Shown here: positions 58,301 through 64,000 of the stretch, piece after piece
How the letters are laid out: every line of letters begins with the position of its first letter
How positions within the stretch are numbered: the stretch's first letter is position 1
Assembly: GCF_028640845.1 (NCBI RefSeq)
Contig: NC_080541.1
Span: 468,435-532,434, forward strand
Direction: 5' to 3'
DNA from: Ahaetulla prasina
Lineage: Eukaryota; Chordata; Lepidosauria; Squamata; Colubridae
Length of the DNA: 64,000 nucleotides
Translations under genes and position numbers: made by a program
Notes under the pieces: generated by a model
What the model was told of the DNA's origin: nothing
What the model saw: the letters and a program-made list of their open reading frames with translations, nothing else
The model's database searches: none

Positions 58301-61060
58301 AGGACCTCCCACAAAATGACTGCAGCCTGTTGGGCCTGCTCTCGGAGGCTGCCGTACCGCTCCTTGGCCGTCTGCAGCCTCTGCCAGAGCAGCACCACCT
58401 CCCGCGGACGTAGCTCGGCCAGCCACGTGGTGATGCGCTTCCCCATCAGAGGCTTTTGCTCAGCAATGGCCTCCCGCAGACCCTGCACAGGGCACAGGCG
58501 GGAGCAGGTGAGAGTCATACAGGGGCCCTTGAACCTCCCCCCCCCCGAAGGGCCCCATCACTACCCTCACCTCTAGTGCCTCCTGCTGCTCCCAGAAGGC
58601 ATCACAGCTGATGATGCTGCTGCCAGGGGAGAAAGCCACCACTGCCTGCTGGGCCTCCTCCAGCCACTGGCTGAGCTCCGCCTGGACCTCCGCGTGCTGA
58701 GCCAGGAGCAGCTGCCCTTGTGCCAGCTGCAGGGTGCAGGCTGGGCTCTGCTGGCCAAGGGACTCCATGCCCTCCTGCAGGGCCGTCACCAAGAGCTGTG
58801 AGGACACAAGGGACAAAGCAGGGAGGATGAGCCACATGCCATGAGGAGAAATGGACCACGTCTCCCCTTGCCCCAAGGCTGACCCCGCAGCACCCGAGAG
58901 GCCTAACAGAGAAGCCGGGCAGGTCGAAGTGAATGGCCAGTCCCATGGCCAGCTGGTCTTTTCCAAGTGCTGTGAAGCGGAGCATGTTTAGTCTCGAGAA
59001 ATATGCCGAGGGAGGGGGGCACTAGGAGGGGCAGAGAAGGCAGCCACGGCCTCCCTGCTTTCCTCCAAACTGCTGGGCATGGAGCAAGTGGGGCAGCTGC
59101 CAGATTGCAAGGCAGGGAAAGCTTCCCAATGATAACAGTTCAAAAGCGGAAACAACAACCTGAGCAGCATTGGGTAGCCTCAAGTGGACACTGGACTGGG
59201 GGAGGGGTGTTCCTGAATGAGGGGTGGGCTGGAAGACCCTCAGTCGGCCTAACCAGGCCAGCATTCACCCTGACCGGGGGTTGCTGAACTTAGGGCTGTC
59301 TGCTCCAAGGTGTAGCCAGAGACCCCAATTCGCTCTTAATGCCCCAAAACTGACTGCAAGCAATGTGGCCTCGTCTAGTTGCACGGGGGAGGTGGGGGGA
59401 AGGATTTGCATGTGCCTGGGCTTTGCTGGACGCATTCCCCCATCCCACAGATTTATCCCCTCCCTGCGTTAAATGGCTAGTAGGAACATCCTGGGCTTTC
59501 CCTGAGGATGGAGCAGCAGGCCCAGGTGGGGAGGGGACCCTTTCTCACATTTGGGGGGAGGGGCTGGGGGAAGAGAACACTGTAAGAGAAGCCTTGAAGT
59601 AGGCAGAGCACGAATGAAAAGGCCATAAACAGGGACCTCTGCCTTTGGGGCGCAGAGCACAGGGAAGGCGTATCAAAAGCACAAGGAAATGAAAGGCCTG
59701 CAATGAGAAAATCTTGTCTGCCCTGGCACCACTATTCCTCCTCCTCTCCCTTTGCTCCCCCTTTCACCCCATCCACCACCCACTTCCCAGGTGGGCTTTC
59801 ATTTTTTCGGGGGAGGGATGCATCTTGACTTCTTTCTCTCCAGATGACCATCTTAGGATCTTTTTCCCTGCTTAGTCCCTGGGCTGCCTGACTCCCAATG
59901 ATCCCTCTCCCCCTTTCCCTCCCAAGGACCCCCAGTCACTTGGCCTTCCTCCAAGCAGGCCCCATCCCCACCTCCATGTAACCAAGCATGATTCCACTAG
60001 CCTGGTTTTTGTCCCCACCTTCATCTCCCTGATCTACACAAAGCACTTCCTCCCAGCAGCACCAGTCCTTCGGTCGCATCTTGGCCAGGAAGCCACAAGC
60101 ACCCCACAAGCTGGGCTCTGCCTCCTGGGTGCCCTGCCCAAGGGGGCATTTCTGCACCAGAGGCCGCTTGCAAATGGCTGGATAACCCCTGAACAAAATG
60201 CTCCCCTCCCTTTCCTGGAGGCCTCAATGGTCACCAAAGACGAAGATCGAGGAATGTGGCACACATGGCCAAGCCGGGAGCATTTTTTAGAAAGAATGGT
60301 CTACCAGCTGGGCAAGGCTGCCACCCTGGGCATCCTCCTCCCACAACCACCATCCCGATTTTGTCCCCCTCACCTGCAGCCCCTCCTGGAGGTCTGTGGG
60401 GCAGAGGCTGAGCAGCGGATCAGCTACCGCCACTGGCCTTTCTACCAGGTCCTGATGGCGAAGGGTCTCTGCGGAAAGGCGCTGGAGACATAGGGAAGGC
60501 AAATCAGGAGAGGGAGGCCAAGGTATCCCCTTGCCCTCTTTTGGAACAGGCTGCATGGGTATGCTTGTTCTGGTCCCAGGCTGGCACACCTTAGGCAGGC
60601 CCACAAAGGATGCGCAAAGGGGGGGGAGGCCGGTGGTGTCAGCAGCAGCAGCCACTGGCGTCAGCTTTGCTGCCTTTGCCAGTCTTCGCCCCAGGAACCA
60701 ATCCTTCTTCTCCAGCAGGCAGAGTAGGAATCAGACAGACTCTTTGCCCTATGCTGCCCAAAGCCTCCACTGGGCAAGGGGTGGGCTTTCCCCACCCCAC
60801 CCCCTACATTCTTCCTACCTTCTCTCTGCCTGCAGGGGGCAGGGGGCAGGGCCCATCTCCTGCCTGGCTGCCTGGCAAGCGCTGCTCCTTTTCTGGGGGC
60901 TGTAGTCTGAGGCCCAGGTCCTCCTGGGCAGGGTCCAGGCGGGAAGAGGCCTCCAAGATCTGCTCCATTCGCTGCAGGGTGTCGCTGCTCCTCTGGTCCA
61001 CCAGCAGCAGCCTTAGCTGCAGGGAGTCCATCTTGCCCTGGACAAGCCGCCCTTCTTCTC
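34340..61060 (-). CDS. Spectraplakin-like protein (MACF1/DST family), 3' half, 26 exons
   Basis: Exons listed separately splice into one frame of about 1450 codons with agreeing phases at all junctions and no internal stop. Spectrin repeats fill about residues 1-1140, each near 105-110 residues with the Trp/Leu heptad pattern. A paired EF-hand follows (about 1185-1283), then a GAS2 domain (about 1284-1348), then a Ser-rich basic tail. This is the exact C-terminal order of MACF1 and dystonin, which link actin to microtubules: GAS2 and the tail bind microtubules, EF-hands bind calcium. It is too diverged from MACF1 to call it that gene, and lies directly upstream of EPPK1 in the same direction, where mammals have PLEC. 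The 5' half is beyond 64 kb or unrecognised, and the final exon is unresolved. Splice-phase integrity argues that it is active. Confidence 0.88.
34565..34743 (-). CDS. Spectraplakin-like exon: Ser-rich tail
   Basis: 179 bp, phase 1 to 0. Starts [14 protein letters not shown] like MACF1 (..GRTNIELREKFILP) and turns into a Ser/Ala-rich stretch ([19 protein letters not shown]), the position of the microtubule-binding GSR region. Confidence 0.9.
34859..34976 (-). CDS. Spectraplakin-like exon: rest of GAS2 domain
   Basis: 118 bp, phase 0 to 1. Reads [20 protein letters not shown] then [15 protein letters not shown], the signature microtubule-binding GAS2 motif. Confidence 0.96.
35332..35406 (-). 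CDS. Spectraplakin-like exon: start of GAS2 domain
   Basis: 75 bp, phase 0 to 0. Reads [20 protein letters not shown], including the zinc-binding cysteines of the GAS2 fold. Confidence 0.95.
36239..36393 (-). CDS. Spectraplakin-like exon: EF-hand 2
   Basis: 155 bp, phase 1 to 0. Loop [12 protein letters not shown] with Asp1, Asn3, Asp5, Gly6, Glu12, then [10 protein letters not shown], the same ending as MACF1/DST. Confidence 0.95.
36617..36779 (-). CDS. Spectraplakin-like exon: EF-hand 1
   Basis: 163 bp, phase 0 to 1. Reads [20 protein letters not shown] then the calcium loop [12 protein letters not shown] with Asp at 1, 3, 5 and Glu at 12, so binding is expected. Confidence 0.95.
37151..37320 (-). 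CDS. Spectraplakin-like exon: linker before EF-hands
   Basis: 170 bp, phase 1 to 0. Reads [20 protein letters not shown] then [12 protein letters not shown], matching the MACF1 helix INQLSARWQQVWLLALERQ. Confidence 0.9.
37665..38618. mobile_element. Large non-autonomous hAT-like element, copy 1
   Basis: 954 bp, starting CAGGGGTGAAATC and ending GCATTTCACCCCTG, flanked by perfect 8-bp duplications CCCTGAGG at 37657-37664 and 38619-38626. No transposase. Its right third is homologous to copy 2 at 62702-63319 (GGGATTTTTGCTACCG and the terminal region). It lies in the spectraplakin-like gene between spectrin and EF exons. Confidence 0.92.
37818..38095. repeat. Minisatellite inside hAT-like copy 1
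   Basis: About 2.5 units of roughly 115 bp, each with AACCAACTTTCACACTTTAC, CACACACAACA and GCAGCTGCACTTCACACTTC. Confidence 0.85.
38627..39100. other. Intron DNA, nothing recognised
   Basis: No exon or repeat family recognised. Confidence 0.35.
39101..40700 (+). mobile_element. L2 LINE with internal deletion
   Basis: 5'-truncated L2 starting in the endonuclease. At about 39748 the sequence jumps from the region after the endonuclease ([12 protein letters not shown]) to the end of the reverse transcriptase, losing about 1 kb including the catalytic core. The C-terminal region is open to 40513. The 3' end has CCGCCCTGAGTCCTTCGGG and an AAATA tail. It is otherwise very similar to the minus-strand copy at 1276-4250. 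Confidence 0.88.
39108..40513 (+). pseudogene. L2 ORF2 remnant lacking RT core
   Basis: Frame one (39108-39836) reads endonuclease motifs [26 protein letters not shown] and [11 protein letters not shown]. Frame two (39758-40513) reads the C-terminal region with [16 protein letters not shown] and [16 protein letters not shown]. The overlap with a frame change marks the deletion joint. Confidence 0.85.
40938..41639 (+). mobile_element. CR1/L3 ('Snake1'-type) LINE 3' portion, nested in L1
   Basis: Reads [20 protein letters not shown] then [19 protein letters not shown], the C-terminal ORF2 region. The 3' UTR has GTTGTACCTTGATGAACGTA and ends CACTTGGCCAATAAAA. L1 sequence continues on both sides. 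Confidence 0.85.
41925..42365 (+). pseudogene. L1 ORF2 C-terminal fragment
   Basis: Reads [20 protein letters not shown], the WWTC cysteine motif and [17 protein letters not shown]. It ends where a SINE is inserted. Confidence 0.85.
42366..42627 (-). mobile_element. Squamate tRNA-derived SINE, nested in L1
   Basis: Minus orientation. The head has box A (TGGCTCAGACTGG) and box B (GGTTCAAGCCCC) of an RNA polymerase III promoter. The 3' end has CCGCCCTGAGTCTTCGGAG. Resembles Sauria-type SINEs; the subfamily is tentative. Confidence 0.88.
43049..45635 (+). pseudogene. CR1 ORF2 (endonuclease-reverse transcriptase), broken
   Basis: The first frame (43049-44242) is a complete endonuclease: [26 protein letters not shown] and [10 protein letters not shown]; the usual GDFN is RDFN. 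The second (44309-44824) starts the RT with [20 protein letters not shown]. The third (44968-45384) has [19 protein letters not shown] and FADDTKLA (catalytic ADD). The fourth (45342-45635) ends with [20 protein letters not shown], a CR1 signature. Stops and frameshifts separate them. Confidence 0.88.
45649..45918 (+). mobile_element. Squamate tRNA-derived SINE, nested in CR1
   Basis: Plus orientation, beginning GGGCCTCTGGTGGCTCAG, with CAAGTTCAAGACCC at box B and ending GGGCGGGATATAAATTC plus an A-rich tail. CR1 sequence resumes at GAATGGTTGCAGG. Confidence 0.9.
46287..46383. repeat. (GAT)n(ATT)n microsatellite at CR1 3' end
   Basis: Seven GAT triplets followed by about 25 ATT triplets, immediately after the CR1 3' UTR. 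The Asn-only and Leu-only frames across it are artefacts. Confidence 0.97.
46506..47315. other. Intron DNA, nothing recognised
   Basis: No exon and no repeat family recognised. Confidence 0.35.
47316..47437 (+). repeat. CR1/L3 ('Snake1') 3' tail with ATTCT repeats
   Basis: GTTGTACCTTGATGAACGTA to TTGGCCAATAAAATTCTATT is nearly identical to the end of the copy at 40938-41639. It then runs into two to three ATTCT units, the microsatellite seeded by this LINE in snakes. Confidence 0.88.
47438..49091. other. A/T-rich region, probable old L1 sequence with a later insertion
   Basis: Frames at 47566-47990 look like a decayed L1 5' or ORF1 part (Lys- and Glu-rich) but lack a diagnostic motif. A separate insertion at 48208-48521 interrupts it. 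Confidence 0.4.
48208..48521 (-). mobile_element. Retroinsertion (L1-like 3' end), 16-bp TSD
   Basis: 314 bp flanked by AAATGGATACACTGTT at 48192-48207 and 48522-48537. A T-rich run at the left end is poly-A on the minus strand. Source is probably an L1 3' UTR. Confidence 0.75.
49092..49209 (-). CDS. Spectraplakin-like exon: last spectrin repeat, second part
   Basis: 118 bp, phase 0 to 1. Reads [19 protein letters not shown] then a basic RQKR. Corresponds to MACF1 FMEEMTRKQPDVDRV. It is separated from the next exon by about 11.8 kb of mostly transposon sequence. Confidence 0.9.
49662..49850 (-). CDS. Spectraplakin-like exon: last spectrin repeat, first part
   Basis: 189 bp, phase 0 to 0. 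Reads [20 protein letters not shown] then [13 protein letters not shown], clearly homologous to the MACF1/DST repeat with ...RDQEPIP. Confidence 0.93.
50011..50187 (-). CDS. Spectraplakin-like exon: spectrin repeat
   Basis: 177 bp, phase 0 to 0. Reads [20 protein letters not shown] then LAKTRFQQ, matching the MACF1 stretch before the last repeat (ILAVCHPD..). Confidence 0.92.
50294..50428 (-). CDS. Spectraplakin-like exon: spectrin repeat
   Basis: 135 bp, phase 0 to 0. Reads [20 protein letters not shown], then an acidic EEEDAD loop. Confidence 0.87.
50661..50858 (-). CDS. Spectraplakin-like exon: spectrin repeat with GC donor
   Basis: 198 bp, phase 0 to 0. Reads [20 protein letters not shown]. 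The donor is CAG|GCATGT, a GC-AG intron. Length (66 codons, equal to two sibling exons) and frame support this end; the internal GAG|GTGGCC is possible but would cut the helix. Confidence 0.8.
51057..51216 (-). CDS. Spectraplakin-like exon: spectrin repeat
   Basis: 160 bp, phase 2 to 0. Reads [20 protein letters not shown] then [19 protein letters not shown]. Confidence 0.88.
51784..51802. repeat. (CA)n microsatellite
   Basis: About nine CA units in an intron of the spectraplakin-like gene. Confidence 0.95.
51971..52170 (-). CDS. Spectraplakin-like exon: spectrin repeat
   Basis: 200 bp, phase 0 to 2. Reads [20 protein letters not shown] and [20 protein letters not shown]. Confidence 0.88.
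52438..52554 (-). CDS. Spectraplakin-like exon: short spectrin linker
   Basis: 117 bp, phase 0 to 0, acceptor TTCCAGTTCAG. Reads [20 protein letters not shown] then [13 protein letters not shown]. The acceptor was chosen because only it keeps the frame open; an alternative CAG five bases upstream fails. Confidence 0.75.
52655..52846 (-). CDS. Spectraplakin-like exon: spectrin repeat
   Basis: 192 bp, phase 0 to 0. Reads [20 protein letters not shown] and [20 protein letters not shown]. Confidence 0.86.
52998..54715 (+). mobile_element. L1 LINE with 5' inversion (twin priming)
   Basis: The left part (52998 to about 53260) encodes L1 ORF2 on the minus strand, and the right part (about 53261-54715) the next ORF2 segment on the plus strand, followed by a 3' UTR and poly-A. 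The 16-bp target duplication AAGAGTTGCAAGTCTG is perfect at 52982-52997 and 54716-54731. The two parts are neighbouring pieces of one L1, as twin priming predicts. It lies in a spectraplakin-like intron. Confidence 0.93.
53246..54151 (+). pseudogene. L1 ORF2 C-terminal region
   Basis: About 300 residues in one frame: [58 protein letters not shown] (cysteine motif) and [10 protein letters not shown]. The frame is intact, consistent with a recent insertion. The 5' part continues in inverse orientation at 53260-52998. Confidence 0.88.
54852..55004 (-). CDS. Spectraplakin-like exon: spectrin repeat
   Basis: 153 bp, phase 0 to 0. Reads [20 protein letters not shown] then [12 protein letters not shown], close to a MACF1/DST repeat. 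The following intron contains the twin-primed L1. Confidence 0.9.
55091..55261 (-). CDS. Spectraplakin-like exon: spectrin repeat
   Basis: 171 bp, phase 0 to 0. Reads [20 protein letters not shown] and [17 protein letters not shown]. Confidence 0.88.
55853..55989. mobile_element. Non-autonomous hAT-like element in a host intron
   Basis: Starts CAGTGGTGGGATTCA, ends TGAATCCCACCACTG (perfect inverted ends). Flanks CCACTGGC and CCCCTGGC match at 7 of 8. Interior is nearly identical to the element at 15355-15488. Confidence 0.85.
56055..56183 (-). CDS. Spectraplakin-like exon: spectrin repeat
   Basis: 129 bp, phase 0 to 0. Reads [18 protein letters not shown], the first helix of a repeat. A MITE at 55853-55989 lies in the next intron. 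Confidence 0.87.
56366..56563 (-). CDS. Spectraplakin-like exon: spectrin repeat
   Basis: 198 bp, phase 0 to 0. Reads [20 protein letters not shown] near its end. Confidence 0.87.
57199..57428 (-). CDS. Spectraplakin-like exon: spectrin repeat
   Basis: 230 bp, phase 1 to 0. Reads [20 protein letters not shown], then the next helix [18 protein letters not shown]. Confidence 0.88.
57851..58073 (-). CDS. Spectraplakin-like exon: spectrin repeat
   Basis: 223 bp, phase 0 to 1. Reads [20 protein letters not shown] and [19 protein letters not shown]. Confidence 0.85.
58285..58482 (-). CDS. Spectraplakin-like exon: spectrin repeat
   Basis: 198 bp, phase 0 to 0. Reads [20 protein letters not shown] and [20 protein letters not shown], typical of the linker between spectrin helices. 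Confidence 0.88.
58571..58795 (-). CDS. Spectraplakin-like exon: spectrin repeat
   Basis: 225 bp, phase 0 to 0. Reads [20 protein letters not shown] followed by FWEQQEALE at the end. Confidence 0.85.
58796..60373 (-). other. Intron of the spectraplakin-like gene, nothing recognised
   Basis: About 1.6 kb, C/T-rich on the plus strand. No exon fits the phase 0 junctions, and no repeat family recognised. Confidence 0.5.
60374..60481 (-). CDS. Spectraplakin-like exon: spectrin linker
   Basis: 108 bp, phase 0 to 0, between CTCCAG and CAG|GTGAG. Reads [18 protein letters not shown] and [14 protein letters not shown]. Confidence 0.75.
60819..61060 (-). CDS. Spectraplakin-like exon: spectrin repeat
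   Basis: Acceptor CTTGCAG, donor AAG|GTAGG. Enters in phase 1, leaves in phase 0. Reads [20 protein letters not shown], a spectrin helix, then a Pro-rich loop. Confidence 0.75.
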
Positions 61061-62693
61061 CTGCAAGACCAGAGCCCCAGCTCAGCCCAGCGGCTGCCCA
61101 CCGAGGGGTCTCCTTGCTCCCCTGGCTAATGCTGAGCAGCAACTTGCAGCAGGCCAACCTGCACAGAACTGGACTCTCAGGGTCAGAGACTTTCATTGCC
61201 CACCAGACTCTTATCCCACCCAGCATCAATTCTGGAAGCTCAGGGCACAAGAAGGGATGTAGAAATTGGGGCAGGGACAAGATGCACTGAATGGACATTT
61301 CTATTTGAGTTTTTGGATTTATTGCGAACACAGCTTATTGCTACCATCTTGCTACCGACAGGTATTGTGCTGGAAACTGAGGGATGTGGTTGCTTGAGCA
61401 GAGCTATGGAATCATTGAAGCTTCCTGAGTCAATTTAACGAAGGCTTGGAAGACAGCACAAACCATTTCTCACACACGACCAGTCCTTCCCTCCCCCCAC
61501 CCTCTTCGCTCCAAAACCTTGGTAGCCAGAGGCTGCCAAAGCGGTGGGAGGGGTCGGCATGGTTCCCTAACTTGCCATTGCCTTCTTCAACTCAGCAAAT
61601 ACTCAGCTAGGTGCTAAAGGGCAGAGGAAATGTTTTATTTTCTTTATGTTTTATGAGATTGCTTTAACTCCCCCAAAAGGGGAGTGATGAAATGGAGTTG
61701 TTTTACCTAGCTACGTGCTTCAGTTGCTTTCAAAATATGTAAACTGAGTTAAAAAGAAAACAACAAAAACCAAGAATCCATTGTTTTTATCCATTTTACT
61801 ATTCTATTATACATAATTAGAGAGCAGTGTGGTTCAGATATCTGAGGATGGGCTGTTTATTTATTTTCTCTCTGTGTTATTTAATGAAATTATTTCATTC
61901 TTACTGAGAGCACAAAAGAGGGTGATTACTGAGAAATCCCGACTGTGGGTGACCCTCTCATGAGCTATTCCGGGGACGGTTAGGCTCGCTAAATGGAGTC
62001 CCGTCATGACGTGACCAGGATGTGAGCGACTATTCCAGAAACAGCCTCACGTGATGCAGGAGACGTGACCGGCCCTTCTCCCCAGAAGCTTTTGTGACCA
62101 GCTCCATGGAGGCATGGGCTGCTAACACAGGAAGCAAACCAGGAGAGGGAAAAGACCCCAAATGGAGCAGGGTGGGGGGAGGGAAGCTGAGGACCAACCA
62201 GCTTCATCCCTCTTGGGCTTCTGTGTTATGTTCTCCCTGGCCCAGGGGCGGAACAACTTTTAGCAGCTGCATTTAGTCACCATCAGCCGGATAGGGGGCA
62301 TTAGCTGGGTCCACGGCAATGCCACCTCTCCAGGCCCCGACTTCAAGTTCCTGAACATTCAGAGGGCGGGTCTCGTGCTCTTCTGCCTCAGAAGGGTGGA
62401 AACGGCCACTGGTTTGGGGCAGCTGTCCTCCTTCTCTGAGCTTCAAGAGCTGCATGAACCCCAAGGCCTCCACTGCTGTTCTAAATGCTGGTTTGCAAAG
62501 TGAGAGGCAATGAAAAGATCTAATGGAGGGCAACTCCTCTAAAAACCCCTCCCTGGAGGAGAGGTGGGTGCGATCTCCTGGGGCAGGGGATGCCCGTGGC
62601 ACGAAGGCAGCCTGTGCTTCCTCTACCAGCAGACTGGATGTTGCTCAGCGCAGGCTCAGGGTCTTTCTTGGGAGGCTTGTGTGATAGGCAAAG
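61061..62693. other. Region upstream of the first placed exon, unresolved
   Basis: No spectrin exon can be placed with confidence. A minus-strand frame at 62273-62602 is open but has no homology. The segment at 61620-61900 is A/T-rich without a recognised repeat. Confidence 0.4.
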
Positions 62694-62701
62694 GGTGGGC
62701 T

Positions 62702-63319
62702 CAGGGGTGAAATGTAAAATTTGTTACTACCAGTTCTGTGGGCACGGTTTGATGGGGGGGGGTAATGTGACTGGGTGGGCATGCCCAACTTTTTTTTTTT
62801 TTTACATTTAAAAGCATTTTTTCTACAACCTCTTTGGCCGAAGAGGTTGTAAAAAAATGCTTTTAAAAGGTTATGGTGATCAGGCAACTCAGCTGGGATC
62901 ACCAGGGGAGCCTTTTAAAGCTTTTTTTACAACCAGTTCGGCCAAAGAGGTTGTAGAAAACATGCTTTTAAAAGGTTCTGGTGATCAGGCAACTCAGCTG
63001 GGATCACCAGAGAAGCCTTTTAAAAGCTTTTTTTTTACAACCTCTTCGGCCAAAGAGGTTGTAGAAAAAATGCTTTTAAAGGGTTCTGATGATCCCAGCT
63101 GAGCCGCACGATCATCAGAGGCTTTTTTCTTACATTTAAAAACATTTTTTTGGCCGAAGAAAAAGTGCTTTTAAAAGTAAAAAAACAACAACCTCTGATG
63201 ATCGCGCAACTCAGCTGGGGTGGGGGGCCAGGGATTTTTGCTACCGCTTCTCTGAACCACCCGTCGCCATTGCTACCGGATCAGGTGATCCGGTCCGAAC
63301 TGGGAGCATTTCACCCCTG
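62702..63319. mobile_element. Large non-autonomous hAT-like element, copy 2
   Basis: 618 bp, starting CAGGGGTGAAATG and ending GCATTTCACCCCTG, flanked by perfect 8-bp duplications GGTGGGCT at 62694-62701 and 63320-63327. The right end is homologous to copy 1. The core is a tandem array with palindromes. Confidence 0.92.
62822..63100. repeat. Tandem palindromic array inside hAT-like copy 2
   Basis: Three units of about 105-110 bp. Each holds an inverted repeat of the type ACAACCTCTTTGG/CCGAAGAGGTTGT and the segment CAACTCAGCTGGGATCACCA. Units differ at few positions. Confidence 0.9.
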
Positions 63320-63810
63320 GGTGGGCTACACTGGGGGAATGTAAGCAATAGGTTAATCGGACCCTTTCTAGACGGGAGAAGGCTGGGAGCCTAGGAAGGG
63401 AGCCAAGGCATCTGCAGGCTTGCAGGGGAAGGAAAGAAAGCCAATAAAGGCAAAGTTGGCTCCTGCCCATACAATGCTCTGGCTAAAGACATCTTAACTC
63501 TCCATAAAACCCGACAAAAAAGACCACCTAACTCTCCGCCTCCACCCGCAACACCTGTGACATTGTGCCTCAAGGAGAACCGGAGCCCCCCGAGAGGGAT
63601 TTCCCCGCAGGCTGATTCCCAGCCAACCCAAATGCACGAAATCCTGGAGGGCAAGCGGGATGGGGAGGGGCCCCTTCAGCGCAGCCCCTTCCATGGCTCT
63701 GCACTGGATGGAGCCCAACTTTGATCACAAGCAGCAGCCCTGGGTCCCTTGGCTCTGCAACAGATCACGGAGGAGCCAGATGCCCTGGGGGAACGGATCG
63801 GGTCTCGCAC

Positions 63811-63956
63811 CTCAGAGAGCTTGGGACAAGGACCTTGTGGATCTGGAAGTGGCTTTGCTGCAGGGAGAGAGTTGCTGAGCCTTCTGCAACTCTCTGCCCC
63901 TCCCTCATGCCGCCAAGCCGCTCAAGGTCTCCACCCAGGCGGCTAAACTCAACCTC
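63811..63956 (-). CDS. Candidate upstream spectraplakin-like exon
   Basis: Between CACCTGCAG and GAG|GTGCGA on the minus strand, open only in phase 0. Reads EVEFSRLGGDLERLGGMREG, which looks like a spectrin helix. It leaves in phase 2, and no exon linking it to 61060 was found, so it may be a chance frame. Confidence 0.3.
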
Positions 63957-64000
63957 CTGCAGGTGCCTGGCGCTGCCACTTGCCTGGCACCATCTCCAAG

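Noticed and set aside
62273..62602. Minus-strand open frame as an upstream host exon
   Set aside because: A donor-like GAG|GTGGCA is present, but the peptide has no spectrin or plakin pattern and the phase does not join the exon at 61060 with confidence.

Overview
The window is vertebrate genomic DNA and the repeat content points to a snake. It carries CR1, L2, L1 and a CR1/L3-type LINE whose 3' end runs into ATTCT repeats (the snake 'Snake1' signature), tRNA-derived squamate SINEs, Metaviridae (Gypsy) LTR elements and many short hAT-like elements. All supported host exons lie on the minus strand, so the host genes read from right to left.

Host genes. From about 61.06 kb (possibly beyond 64 kb) down to about 34.3 kb lies the 3' half of a spectraplakin-like gene of the MACF1/DST family. 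Twenty-six exons can be joined in frame: about nine or ten spectrin repeats, a paired EF-hand module (36.2-36.8 kb), a GAS2 domain (34.86-35.41 kb) and a Ser-rich tail. Every splice phase agrees and no internal stop is seen, so this part looks functional. Downstream in the same orientation is the 5' part of EPPK1 (epiplakin). Its plectin-repeat exon runs off the left edge (1-1040), and a likely untranslated first exon sits in a GC-rich promoter near 11.2 kb. In mammals PLEC lies upstream of EPPK1 in tandem. Here the neighbour is a spectrin/EF/GAS2 gene, which is the main biological point of the window.

Mobile DNA by region. 1.3-4.25 kb: long L2, minus strand. 9.1-9.5, 13.0-13.2, 14.0-14.2 and 15.36-15.49 kb: short DNA transposons. 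15.5-20.1 kb: nearly intact, very young Gypsy element (LTRs differ at 1 of 178 bases). 20.3-22.8 kb: L1, minus strand. 23.5-24.4 kb: one LTR nested in another. 26.0-31.8 kb: decayed chromodomain Gypsy element (chromovirus). 37.7-38.6 kb: hAT-like element with an internal minisatellite. 39.1-46.5 kb: L2, then an L1 holding nested L3, SINE and CR1 insertions, the CR1 holding a second SINE. 53.0-54.7 kb: L1 with 5' inversion (twin priming) and a perfect 16-bp target duplication. 62.7-63.3 kb: second large hAT-like element, with tandem palindromes.

The intron between the last spectrin exon and the EF-linker exon is about 11.8 kb and mostly transposon. The other introns of that gene are short, except those holding the L1 or a MITE. 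I see no rRNA, tRNA gene or CRISPR array, and none would be expected in this context beyond the tRNA-derived SINEs.
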